Of a stretch of 64,000 nucleotides of DNA, positions 21,149 through 31,332 are shown piece by piece. The translations under genes and the position numbers were made by a program. The notes below the pieces were generated by a model, which was given only the letters and a program-made list of their open reading frames with translations, was not told the DNA's origin and searched no databases. This DNA is from Amanita rubescens. Its lineage: Eukaryota > Basidiomycota > Agaricomycetes > Agaricales > Amanitaceae. The first letter of the stretch is position 1. Every line of letters starts with the position of its first letter. The stretch is taken from contig WION01000197.1 of NCBI GenBank assembly GCA_015039365.1, positions 38,448 to 102,447 of the forward strand. The letters run 5' to 3'.

Positions 21149-22267
21149 GTGACGTTTGTGTACAGAGAATCTCATCGGACTCATTCTACAAAGACGATCC
21201 TTAACCCGACAGGAACTAGTTCTGATACTGGCACTGGCACAGGCTCTAGCACGAATACGAGTTCGTCGACGACTTTTTCCTCTTCTCAAACGACATCAAC
21301 TTCATCGACGTTAACAGGCTCTCCTTCTTCATCACCATCGCCACCATCACCACCATCATCAACACCAACCTCAACATCCACCTCTTTAACCTTCACTACC
21401 ACTACAACCACAATCACCGCTTCACCAAGCTCTACCATCACCACTACCAGCTCAATCCCGACCACCCTCACCAGCCTAACCTTAATCGCCTCCATCACCT
21501 CATCAAGCAATGACACACCCTACACCACCTCAACATCCTACAGCACTATAACCTCCCGCCTTCCCAATGGTTTACTCACAACATACGCCACCGCCATCCC
21601 AACAGCCCTCTACTCTCCCCCAACATCATCCCGCACTACCTCCTCCACTACTGCGCTTATCGCAGGCCTGACAGCAGGAGTGGTAACCCTCTTCCTAGTC
21701 GGGTTGGGAGTGTTATGGTGGAGACGTACGAGGAGGGGAATCGTAACAAGGAGGGAGAGAGAGGTGAAAGAGAGGGAAGAGAAAAAGTGGGGGTTGGTTC
21801 CGTCTAATTCGATTTGGAGGAAAACGGGAGGAGGAGGGATAGCCGGAGCCTCGGGATCGGCGGCCAGCGGGGGTAGTAGTAGGAGGGAGACGAGGAGATT
21901 GTTGGAAGATGAAGCTGAAGATTGGGATGAAGAAGTTAGGTTTAATTTTGAAGGCGCGAGTCCAGTTCCTATGTCGCCGCCGCCGCCTGCTGCGCCGATT
22001 GGGAGGAGGAGTATCGCTTCGGTCGAGTTGTTGGCTGTCGGGGGGACCCATTCCCGCAGAGGGTCTCTCTCCGCTAGCGCTGCTCTCTCTCGAAACTCGT
22101 CCTATCGGGATCCATTCAACGCTTCCAGGTCAATCGCAGATTCAGCCTCGGTTTATTCGCAAGAATCCGCACACGGAAACGTACGAGACGGGGAAACTGC
22201 CCCGCCCGTTCCTCCAATTCCTGTTTCTCCTATCCTCGAGGAGACTCAAGATCACGCTTCACAGTGA
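21149..22267 (+). CDS. Ser/Thr-rich single-pass membrane protein
   Basis: The frame has about 370 codons: a ~150-residue Ser/Thr-rich, presumably O-glycosylated ectodomain, one transmembrane helix (LIAGLTAGVVTLFLVGLGVLWW, residues about 168-190) followed by RRTRRG, and a cytoplasmic tail with an acidic patch, PPPPAAP and a C-terminal PPVPPIPVSPI. The layout resembles fungal cell-wall stress sensors of the Mid2/Wsc type, but no WSC cysteine domain is present. The listed start is only the first codon (GTG) of the open frame. No in-frame ATG exists after the upstream stop near 21098, so a 5' exon is missing from this model. Confidence 0.6.
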   Translation: MTFVYRESHRTHSTKTILNPTGTSSDTGTGTGSSTNTSSSTTFSSSQTTSTSSTLTGSPSSSPSPPSPPSSTPTSTSTSLTFTTTTTTITASPSSTITTTSSIPTTLTSLTLIASITSSSNDTPYTTSTSYSTITSRLPNGLLTTYATAIPTALYSPPTSSRTTSSTTALIAGLTAGVVTLFLVGLGVLWWRRTRRGIVTRREREVKEREEKKWGLVPSNSIWRKTGGGGIAGASGSAASGGSSRRETRRLLEDEAEDWDEEVRFNFEGASPVPMSPPPPAAPIGRRSIASVELLAVGGTHSRRGSLSASAALSRNSSYRDPFNASRSIADSASVYSQESAHGNVRDGETAPPVPPIPVSPILEETQDHASQ

Positions 22268-22424
22268 TTTCGTTCCTTTCCTTCGGGTTAATTTCGTTCT
22301 CCCTATGTTTTGCGATTGGACATTTGCACTTTTGTACACTTAAACTTAAGCTTAAAGCTATAGGACTACGAGATTATTTAATGTTAATCGGACGATAGCG
22401 TAGTAGAGATATTAGCTAGCTTTA

Positions 22425-24611
22425 TGCGCAGTCAAGTACTCGTCACGCGTCACGGCAGGAGGCTGTGCTCGGAATACCAACTCTTTCACCCAAGCGCAGG
22501 CCGGTGAGTCCAGTTCCAGCTTTTAGCGAACGATAGAGCTAACTGTGAATCAGCTTTTGAACCACCATCCTTCAGTGCAGGACAGTAAGTCTCACATCCT
22601 ATCACCCTGGTTGATTTACCAATTAACGCGCCCACCAACAGCTAGGAAATACAATGCGCCCATCCACGATCCTCTTCTCGACTTTGTTCATCCCGTTCGT
22701 CTTGGGTTTACCAGTCCAATCGTCAAGCTCATCCAGGTGCGTTGCCCAGCCTTGGGGAAAAAAAGACCGCGCGCTAATGATGACGACAACAGTCAACTTC
22801 AACGACGTATCCTGCTCAATGCAAACTTTCCCTTTGGAAGAGTAGGAGTGATCGTGGTGAAACAGCCAGTCGTATCCGGCCCAGTCCTCTCTTTCCCCGT
22901 GTGCGTATCGGTTTTCTACTTTTAAAGGGAATTTTTATGCTTATCGAGGTCGTCTAGGCCCCAGGCTCCTTTAACAGGTGATTCAGATGGAGGAGATTCT
23001 AATACTGGTAACTAGTAGTTCCGTGTCGAATGTCTGATCGTCTACCATTCCACGTTGTGAACTCGATATTTACAAAATGAACTACCACCAGAACTTAAAA
23101 TGTCCCTACTTTTCTTCTCGGCGGTATTGATTGACCATAAAAATGAGCCATGATGCCTTCCGTATGAGAAATGGTTAGATTTGTGATAGGATGCGTCGCG
23201 TTCTTGCGTAAAACGTCAGCGCTAGAGGCAGAAAGAAAAAAAGTCGCTAGAGTACATACCACTCGATTAGCACGTCCACCAATGATGTTTGTACTTGTCT
23301 CATCCTCCGTCCAGTCCAATATACTCAAGAATACTTCTCTTCTCAAATCCTCGTTCGTTCCGGTTCCTAGTGAAAACGCACGTGAATTGTGTTTCCAACA
23401 ACTTGTTAATCCAGATCGACGAGCTGGGGATGGCACGACGCGATGCTGAGCAGATGAAAGACCGGACAAGCAATACAACGTGTGGTAGGAATCTGGGTTT
23501 CTTTAAACCATGTTAGTAGACTCGGGGATACATCGTTTAAATAATTGTCTTACTTGGGCGGCTTGTCTCTCAATCCACCAGTCGGGTGCTGACATGCATA
23601 TAGAAGGTATTGCTGCAACGCTTCCCTGTCGTAGAGAGAATCCATACCATCCAGATCGTCCCATATATCATCAGGGATATCAGGTGCAGTAGGAATGGCA
23701 GAACCTTTATCATGATGATCGGCCGTCAAGCCTGCGTTAGCATGCACACCCAGCGCTTCGAGTAGCGGGAACGATCCACCGCACCACCAAGAATAGCACC
23801 CATCCACTAATTTGTTCGTTCGACCTCTAAAGCCACCGATTTCGATCTCGTTTCCTTGCATATGAGCAAGCCAACGAACTAAATTTGGGAGATCTATCGA
23901 TGCTGATGTGGATTGAGAATGGTTCAGGACGGGTTGAAGTGCTACCCAAGACGCGAGAGAGCAAAAGGTGTAGCCGCCATGCGCCTCTCCCATAGCAGGA
24001 CGTGGCCAAGTTAGAAGCGATGGGGTTGGGCCTGCAGAGAAGTAGGGTTGTGACGAGGAAGAAAACCCGCCTTCGTATGTCTGGCATGAAGCGATGAATT
24101 CCGCTGTTCCTTCAACGAGTTCTGGAGTAAGGATGTCCAATAGAATCGCTGTTACTATTAGACAATAAATGCCTCTGAAAAACGGGCATGAGAAGTCAGA
24201 ACGCACATAGCTGCTCAGAACGCACCGGACATCCACTTCACCATGTTTCGTCACGAGAAATGACCCGTCTTTCTGCTTCAGACTCATAAAGAATCCGTAC
24301 ATCTTCTCGCTCTCGAAAACCTTAGTTATATCCGCTGACAGAGACTCGTGAAACTCACCGGTTGATCTGATCCCATCCACCATTTGGCCCCGGTCTCCCA
24401 ACGATAGCCAACGCACAGACAGCTGCATACGTTGGAAGTAGATGAGCCGCCTGTCCAGGTCCTCCACCAAACCCGCCTTCCGGGTGTCGCCAAGTTAGAA
24501 TCTTGTCGATCGACCTGTCGTTTTTTTCTTCCATCAACATTATTGGATTACGCAAAACGTTACAAATCACGAACCGTTGTTTATTGCCGGGATCCAACCC
24601 TACTTGGAGAA
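22425..24611 (-). repeat. Right arm of the inverted duplication
   Basis: Reverse complement of 11908-14056. It contains the small secreted-protein gene and all but the first part of exon 1 of the full-length farnesyltransferase beta gene, so this arm is probably the parental one. Confidence 0.85.
22654..22845 (+). CDS. Small secreted protein, right-arm copy
   Basis: This frame encodes 63 residues beginning MRPSTILFSTLFIPFVLGLP, a strong signal peptide, then VQSSSSSR and a short polar tail ending FPLEE. The left-arm copy has the same start and end despite length-changing differences in the middle, all in multiples of three. It is convergent with the farnesyltransferase gene. No family is recognised. 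Confidence 0.45.
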   Translation: MRPSTILFSTLFIPFVLGLPVQSSSSSRCVAQPWGKKDRALMMTTTVNFNDVSCSMQTFPLEE

Positions 24612-24870
24612 TACTGAACGATTGGAGTGTCCAAAAGAGTAACCAAGGTTGGCTCGCGTCTTGACTTGTGTAACGGGTGGGAAAGCCTTGGACCAAGTTC
24701 CGGATCAAAAATTGCATGTGTGGTCTCTTCTCGAGTAATGGTTTGGGCGTGAAAGAGGCATCTGGGATGTACTCTTGTAGAACTGACTCTGTTTCTGCCT
24801 GGAATATGGATGTTATCGTAGGATATCCGTCTGCGGGTGAGGGGCGAAGCTTTGTTGAATGATCTATCAT
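23095..24870 (-). CDS. RAM1: Protein farnesyltransferase beta subunit (RAM1-like), full length
   Basis: Multi-exon gene starting MIDHSTKLRPSPADGYP. The alpha-alpha barrel repeats of prenyltransferase beta subunits are clear: HPEGGFGGGPGQ, CQTYEGGFSSS, GEAHGGYTFCSLASW, GGFRGRTNKLVDGCYSWW, HPTGGLRDKPPK and SYHTLYCLSGLSSAQH. Zinc ligands expected in the family (Asp and Cys of DGC, and the His of SYHT) are all present. The end ATHPITNLTISHTEGIMAHF matches the family C-terminus. With an alpha subunit it attaches farnesyl to CAAX cysteines of Ras and mating pheromones. Introns have normal GT-AG borders, including a probable one with an unusual GTTCGT donor after GNKQR. A truncated inverted copy lies about 10 kb upstream. 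Confidence 0.85.
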
Positions 24871-25211
24871 GGTGGTCGTTGAAACAATTAGTATGGGTGT
24901 AAGATGTTATAATAATAGACGCTCGTAACCGGTCGGGAACTAAATCGGGCCGGTAACCGGAATCAAAACATGGCTCTTTCACCAGCTTTCACGTTACAAA
25001 AGCCTCACCTCACCGTCATGTTATCAATCTAACGTAGGGATATCTGAATAATTAACTACTCCGTCCCCTAGTGATCGGTTAGTATGCTCATGCCCGAAGA
25101 TCGCTTCGTAACCCTCGGGCAACCACCTCGGCGATGCCTCAGCCATCCAGAAAACTATTTCAAGACCAGTAGCGACATGCCATTTAAACCTCAGGAACCC
25201 CCTCTCAAAGT
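24871..25211. promoter_or_regulatory. Shared upstream region of the farnesyltransferase and methyltransferase genes
   Basis: The two genes are divergent, with 341 bases between start codons. No defined element was recognised. Confidence 0.4.
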
Positions 25212-25980
25212 ATGGACGTCATTCCAATCTTCAAAATACCCGGTCTTCTCTTGGCCGCCGCTACACTCTCCTATTCATTTAATCCTCCCAATCCTATAAA
25301 CAAGGAAGGGGCAGTGGTTCCATCCACTTATGAAAGGCTCATGAGGATTATGTTTCGCGGACTGGGCGTTTATAGGGTAAAGTATTCCCAATCACCAATC
25401 GATAAAATTGATGAACAAACGCTTGTAGGTTTGTCTCTGGCTAGCAGCTGGGATCGAATCCGCTGTCATACTCGCGGAGGCCTATCCATCGCTCTCCCTA
25501 TCGAGGCCCATTTTCGACAACCTCCTGTTTCATGGTGCTAGGGGCGGAATCCTCGTCACGCCCGCTAGCGTCCTCGGAATTGTTTTGGCGATTCTGGGGG
25601 CTAGTCTGCGCGCATGGTGTTATCGGACGTTGGGAAAACACTTTACCTTTCAACTGACCCTGAAGAGGGATCAGACGCTCGTGAAGACAGGACCCTATGC
25701 CATTGTCAGGCATCCGAGCTATACTGGCTTGGCCATAGCCGTTGTCGCTAGTGTCTTGCTGCATGCGACACATGGTTCTTGGATTCGAGAATCTGGCGTA
25801 CTGGGCTCACCTCTTGGCCTCTTGCTTTCCGTCGTTTTTATCGTTTACCCAGTAGTTGGCATTGTAACTCTGCTTGCGAGGATTCGAGAAGAAGAAGAGG
25901 AGCTAAAGAAACGATTCAAGAAGGAGTGGGAGGTTTGGGCGGACGAGGTTCCGTACTTGTTGATTCCTGGAATCATCTAG
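25212..25980 (+). CDS. Isoprenylcysteine carboxyl methyltransferase family (STE14-like)
   Basis: Exons 25212-25376 and 25429-25980 give 238 residues. Hydrophobic segments at the N-terminus and around residues 75-125 and 170-205 fit a small multi-pass ER membrane enzyme. The family signature is present: LVKTGPYAIVRHPSYTG, with the R-H-P-x-Y-x-G cofactor-binding motif, followed by a C-terminal EEEELKKRFKKEWEVW block and a VPYLLIPGI end. Members methylate the farnesylated C-terminal cysteine of Ras and mating pheromones. It is divergent from the farnesyltransferase gene, so two successive CAAX-processing enzymes are neighbours. The last third of this gene recurs as a degenerate fragment at 34710-34928. 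Paralogues are common in mushrooms, so true STE14 orthology is not proven. Confidence 0.8.
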
Positions 25981-26105
25981 GATTTAGTGATCGTTAATCG
26001 TACTAGTGCTCCTTTTTGGGACATGCGCAAATGTCTGAGCATTGTCTCGCACTGTGGCCAAGAAAACGCTAAATAGAGCGGTCGCTCATTCTCAATACAG
26101 CACTA

Positions 26106-27491
26106 ATGACCATCTCAAAAGAGCTACCCTACGAAACCCTGTGCGAGATATATGAACTGCTTTACGACGAACCTATCGCTCTCCACATATTGCAGAATAC
26201 ATCACAATCTGACAATTTCCCGTGGGCCGCTGGATTGGTTTGCAAACGATGGCGCGCAGTTTTTCTGTCCTACCCTCATTTTTGGACCTCTTTTTATCTT
26301 CGAGATGGTCCGTCCACCTTCGATGACAAATACGTGGCCGAAATGAACCGTCGCATGGCTATGTACGTCGAGCGTTCGAAGCAACTGCCTCTGTCAGTCG
26401 TCGTCCACATACATCATCTGCCAACCAGAAACAATGCTTCCCCGCAAGTGCAGTCCACGTGGAGAATACTACTATCACTCTCTCATCGATGGAAAATGAT
26501 AGAATTGATGGTTGGAGTACCTTCCGAGTCCTTCGTACATGATCTCGGAACATGCAAAGGAAAAATCCCAATTCTCGAATCGCTCACAGTATCTACTATT
26601 CGTGGAAGCACCCGTTTGCCCCTAGATGCATTCGAGATTGCCCCACGCCTCGCGGAGGTCGAATTAAACCATGTGGATCGAATTAACTTTGAGGTCTTAC
26701 CGTTAAGCCGACTGAAGAGTATTACGATGTTTTTGAATTTGCAAAACTGGTCCGGAATCAGTCGCATTCATTCTATTCTGCCTGCATTAAGAAACGCCGA
26801 AGAACTACGGTTAACCGGATTCGTCTCAAATGACAACCTTCCCGAAATTGTACCGGTCCATCTCGACTGCCTTCGTGTCCTGCAAGTTTCACACCCAGAC
26901 GCACTCTCATGGATCGAAGCGCCTTCACTGGAACACCTCCATGTGGAACAATGTTCCTATGATGGAGAGGATCGTTATGGCGAAGAGCTTTTATATTTTG
27001 TGCAAAAGTCGTCTTGTCGTATCCGTCAATTGACGCTCCAATGTTGTGATGTCTCGACCTCGTTTTCCATTATGAAGATATTGACTCATGTCAATAAGTT
27101 GACCATCACCAACTGTCTTGTGTCCCCTAGCAGTGCCATGATCAGGGCCATCGCAAAGTTCGACTATATGCCCAATTTACGCATTCTAGAGGCGGCATGT
27201 CACCTGAAGATTGGTACCAAAGAGGTAGTCGACGCAATCCGTTCTTTGTTGGAGATGTGGAACAGTGAATCGAAGATCATCCCACTCGAAAAGATTGTGG
27301 TCCATCTGAAATGGAAACGTTACGGGGGAGAATACCCAGTGATTCTTGACGAGGTGAACGAAGCGAGTTGGCCATCCTTCGTTGACGTAGAGGTAGTCCA
27401 TTGGAGTTGGTCACGACTTGGCGTTACCATCAATATTTTCCTTGCGCGGAGGCACAAGCTTGCATCCTCAAATGCCATGGAAGAAGCTTGA
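26106..27491 (+). CDS. F-box-like/LRR protein A of a three-copy family
   Basis: A single uninterrupted exon encodes 461 residues. The N-terminus carries an F-box-like motif (ELPYETLCEIYELLYD ... AAGLVCKRWRAVFLSYPHFW), followed by about 400 residues of irregular LRR-like strands (LPILESLTV-type repeats, LEHLHVEQC, IRQLTLQCCDVST). Proteins of this layout are expanded in Agaricomycetes and probably act as SCF adaptors. Two paralogues lie at 35136-36539 and 36856-38199. It starts about 125 bases after the methyltransferase gene, and the same arrangement is repeated for copy B. Confidence 0.8.
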   Translation: MTISKELPYETLCEIYELLYDEPIALHILQNTSQSDNFPWAAGLVCKRWRAVFLSYPHFWTSFYLRDGPSTFDDKYVAEMNRRMAMYVERSKQLPLSVVVHIHHLPTRNNASPQVQSTWRILLSLSHRWKMIELMVGVPSESFVHDLGTCKGKIPILESLTVSTIRGSTRLPLDAFEIAPRLAEVELNHVDRINFEVLPLSRLKSITMFLNLQNWSGISRIHSILPALRNAEELRLTGFVSNDNLPEIVPVHLDCLRVLQVSHPDALSWIEAPSLEHLHVEQCSYDGEDRYGEELLYFVQKSSCRIRQLTLQCCDVSTSFSIMKILTHVNKLTITNCLVSPSSAMIRAIAKFDYMPNLRILEAACHLKIGTKEVVDAIRSLLEMWNSESKIIPLEKIVVHLKWKRYGGEYPVILDEVNEASWPSFVDVEVVHWSWSRLGVTINIFLARRHKLASSNAMEEA

Positions 27492-27635
27492 CGAGAGGGT
27501 TAGATATGGATTACCCAGGACCTCGATATCAATTTCCAGTGTCACGAGTCCATCGGGAAAAACTGAACTTGTGCATTCAACCAAATACAATTGAATTTCC
27601 CTAAATAACTTTAAGTGCTCTTAATCCGTCCTAAT

Positions 27636-30600
27636 CTAATGTAATTCATTAAAAAGGCAGTAAGTACGAATGTCTGAGAAACTATTGACAAGGAATGATG
27701 AACATTCCTCGAGTACAGTTTGACTGTTCCATGCCCGGGAAATTGACCCTGCAACCAGCGGGAACAGATGTATGCTTTGGACTATGTTATTGACCGGAAT
27801 AATACTGGTAAGACGATTGTTGTTCCTTGTCAGTGAACGGACAACTTTAAAAAGCTTATGGTTAGCTTCGGGAACAGGTCGGAAAGGGGAGAACCATTCT
27901 ACGTAGGCAAAGATCTCCGGTACATAAATGGATTGAGGAAACAAAAGGTTCATGGCCGTGCGGCTAATACTAAATACCGCCCGTATCTGTGCAACGCGGA
28001 GAGCTTGGGATTGTGTTAGTGACGTTACATTCTCTGCGAAGAGTTCTGTACCTCGGATACCCATCTGATCTCTCCCGCCATTATGTACGAGTGCCGTATC
28101 AAAGCGGCCTTTGATGATATGGCCCTTCTTGTTTCGACGGCGAGGCTGGATGTGTATTGCATCTGCTATGGACGATTCCTGTTCCTGATCAACTTGCCGA
28201 TACTTGATGCGATGAAAGACGGATACAGTGGTGAAGGGGAGATGGATACATGGTGCTTCGCGCTCCAACTGCGCTGGCCGGACTGCTGGGTAGCGCTTTT
28301 GGATAACAAATCGAGCAAAGGTATTACGAAAGTTTGTTGCACCGTAAAGAGTTTCGAGATCTTCAATTGAAACATGCCGAGCACTTGGATGTCGCGTCAA
28401 CCTTATCTGCCGCCAGGGTAGAAGGCTTGGTACCGGAATCCGTATGTATTGGATATTATCCCTGTGCTGTAATGAGTGGATAAACACGTCCTGTCGCTGG
28501 ATCTTCTCCATGCGTTCCAGCCAGGTCGTCATTTGGGGCAGTTCGTCACGTGCATTAGACGCTCGGTAAGGATCTTTGGCTAAGTTCGAGTGAAGGCGCT
28601 CCGTGTGTTGGGAGTTGTAGTTGTCAGTGGCCCCAAATAGTTTGATGGATGAGACGTAGTGCCGCAATGAGTGTAGTTTAGGTATGTTGAAGTGTGTGCG
28701 AATGTCGAGGTCCTGGAATATTGATAGGTTCTCATGGAAAGTCTGCAGCGCGTGGTCAAGCAGTTGCAGTGTGAGACATGATTGTCGAGGAAGACGGGCC
28801 AGAAATAGAATGTCCAGAAATGCGCGCACCACTCGTATAAGCCGTGCAGGGTTCAATTGACTTGGCAGTTGCATGCCAATAATGAGGCCAAGGAGAACGC
28901 GGGACATCAGATCATGCTCCTTCCCTGTAACGCGCGAAAGCTCTGTGATGCCGCTAGAGAAGATTCGGATCTGGTGATTTGGTGGGAGCCGAATACATCT
29001 TGAATCAATCTCGGTAGCACCATAAGCACGCTTCAGCCATTTGAGAAGATGCTTAAGCATGCCTTGATGGAGCTGGTGGAGGACGTCCGGTGCAATTGCC
29101 TGATAGATATTGACATACGGCAGTTGTTCCCAAAATGGATGGTATATCGGCTTGATGCGTGCGTTCGCGCAGGCGTCTCGGTAGGTTATTGCATCCATGT
29201 TCACCTGCGCAAGGGCTTTATGTGTGTCTTTAAGGTTTCGCAGCTCATAGGGTATATCAATAGATCCTATCTCATCACGGGTGACGTCGCATTTCGGGCA
29301 TTCGCCCGATTTTACTCCTGTCACTAAGACTTGCTCAGGGTAATCCCCGATGTACGTGGCCAAAATTGGATGGACGCGGCGGCAAATCCCATTACCGTCC
29401 TTCATGATGATCCCTCGGATACCAGCTTTGTTTAGTGGCTGCAGAATACGAGCCATGCACGAGTGAAATAAATTGATAAGACAACGACGCCGCGATGCCT
29501 TATTTGTTAAATTCTTCAACTTGGTCGTAGGAAGATACGCGAGTAATATATAACCATGGCGGGATGGTTTCCGTCGTACATCTTTCGGAATGTTGCCTAT
29601 TGTGAGATATACTGGATAAGCCGATTTATTTCCGAATAAAGTGACTTGTGTGCGGTCTGTTGATATAAGGACAGGTACAATGGTTCCCCCTGGCTTTGAT
29701 TCGTCAAGAGCTTTCTATAATCTTTAAATACTAAGTTAAATGGCCCAATTGAACCTTACTTACTTGAACTTCCCACCACCATTGCCCTGTATGCATATCG
29801 TGGTAAACCCGCTGTTTCGAGTTGGCGCCGGTGCGTAAATAGTGGTGTTCTGGTTTGAATATTAAATAAGGAGCATGCGCGGCATCACCGTAAAGTGTCT
29901 TGATACATTCTATAATGTTGCGCGAATGCATAGTCTCGATATCGCCGGCAATCCTAACTTCATGCTGTTCAAAGTGAGGGCGAGCTGGGAGCTTACGGTC
30001 GATGAAAGCATTGAGTTCTCGAGAATTTTTATATGAGAGGCCAATAACGGACGCAAGCTAATCAATTTGGTTAGTAAATATTCGTCACCATTCTCGCATA
30101 AAAGTGACTTACACCTTCATCATCGAGTAACTCATTCAGGGCATTGAAAGAGATGCCGTGAGTCTTTGCCCATCGCGCCATAACCCAATCAAGTCTGGAA
30201 TTGAAAGGGGCATATACGTTCCCGTCGCAAGTGCCTACATGCCCTTGGTAGTCTTCAAGATCTGTATTTGTTGTCGCCAAGGGTGCCCCAGCGCTAGCCA
30301 GGGGATACGGTTCAATCTCCCATTTCTCCACATCGTTAGATGGAGTCCCATCTTCCTCGGATGATGAGGCCACCTCACCAACACCGGGCGGCACATGAGC
30401 CGGTATTTCTGCAGGTTGACGATTCTCATCGTCAGGCAGGGGGTCCAGTGGATATAAAAGGTCCGGGATGTCTACGTCATCGTCGTCGTCGTGGTCATCC
30501 CGTCGCCCTTCAGATTCTTCATCCCCGCCTATCTCAGCGTCGTCGTCGCCGCCATCATCCCGTCGTACTTCAGATGCTTCATCCCCACCCATCTCGGTGT

Positions 30601-30874
30601 CGTTGTCGCTGCCGTCGTCCACTTCAGATGCCTCATCCCCGCCCATCTCGATGTCGTTGTCATCCTGTCGTACTTCAGAATCTTCATCCCCACCCACGTC
30701 ATTGTCGCCCTCGCCCTCCTGGACGTGAGATGTATTTATTGTCCGAAGATGTTCCTCTGCTATTACTAATTCTTGCTGGTAGGCCATGACACATAGTGGA
30801 TTGCTAGTTGAGGAGATATGACACCCATAACCTGGGATAGTGAAGCTCCGTCCACAGCCGACACATTCGAACAT
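27636..30874 (-). mobile_element. Plavaka-type DNA transposon, transposase region
   Basis: The span covers the complete transposase gene described separately. Element ends were not found: I saw no convincing terminal inverted repeats or target-site duplication in the flanks (27490-27640 and 30875-31330). The element lies between two duplicated F-box blocks, so it probably inserted near or after that duplication. Confidence 0.7.
27636..30874 (-). CDS. Plavaka transposase, apparently intact
   Basis: Exons 30874-30113, 30057-29764 and 29714-27636, all joined in phase 0, give about 1044 residues with no internal stop. The N-terminus has a zinc-finger-like CVGCGRSF...C...H...C, followed by an acidic region of about 130 residues made of four GGDE(A/D/E)SE repeats. 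The core holds family landmarks: HTGQWWWEVQ, then SGECPKCDVTRDE, YHPFWEQLPYVNIYQAIAPD and VLHQLHQGMLKHLLKWL. These match the Plavaka group, usually placed near the CACTA (CMC) superfamily and common in basidiomycetes. The enzyme cuts and joins its element's ends in the nucleus. The open frame suggests recent activity. Catalytic acidic residues were not individually assigned. Confidence 0.85.
30455..30725 (-). repeat. Acidic tandem repeat inside the Plavaka transposase
   Basis: About four imperfect units of 50-65 bases encode GGDEDSEVRQDDND-type segments. The repeat also opens long plus-strand frames rich in Ser/Pro/Arg, which are shadows. Confidence 0.75.
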
Positions 30875-31332
30875 GATGGATTGTAGGAATGCAAAAGCCG
30901 CGGCGGTGTCTAAGATCTTCGTGGGACAAAAAACCCCAGGTACAGGTAAGAATGCTGCGGTTCACACCAAAGTTGGAACGCGCCCACCTAGCTCAGGCAC
31001 CAATGACGCAATGCCCTGATAGAATTTGGAAACCCCGCGTCAGGTGTTCAGAGCGCCAGGGTAGTAGCAGAATGGTTGAGTTTTAGCTTGGGAGAACGTG
31101 CTAAGCGGCAGGGTGAGTAGCAGGACGATCAAGTTTCAGCTTGCTCACCGGTTTTTTTCAAAGTCCCCTAGTGACGGTATTGTTGAAGGCAATGGGCTGA
31201 CGTTATGGACAACGGCAGTCTATATAAGTCGAGATTTCTATGATTTATCTGCCCATTTTTCATTGTTATTGATCTCTTCAACCTTTACTATTGCTTCACA
31301 AACCTTGATACTTTTATTGTTTCACGCAAAGA
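30875..31332. other. Upstream region; short diverged direct repeat, no gene
   Basis: Two similar blocks of about 35-40 bases (CAGGGTAGTAGCAG...TTTTAGCTTG at 31050-31091 and CAGGGTGAGTAGCAGG...TTTCAGCTTG at 31110-31144) lie between the divergent Plavaka and DUF6532 genes. A TATATAAG box near 31223 could serve the latter. Confidence 0.5.

Noticed and set aside
21286..21516. Minus-strand Val/Glu-rich frame
   Set aside because: Shadow of the Ser/Thr-rich ectodomain on the plus strand.
30340..30789. Plus-strand frames rich in His/Arg/Pro and Ser
   Set aside because: They are the reverse strand of the acidic repeat of the Plavaka transposase.
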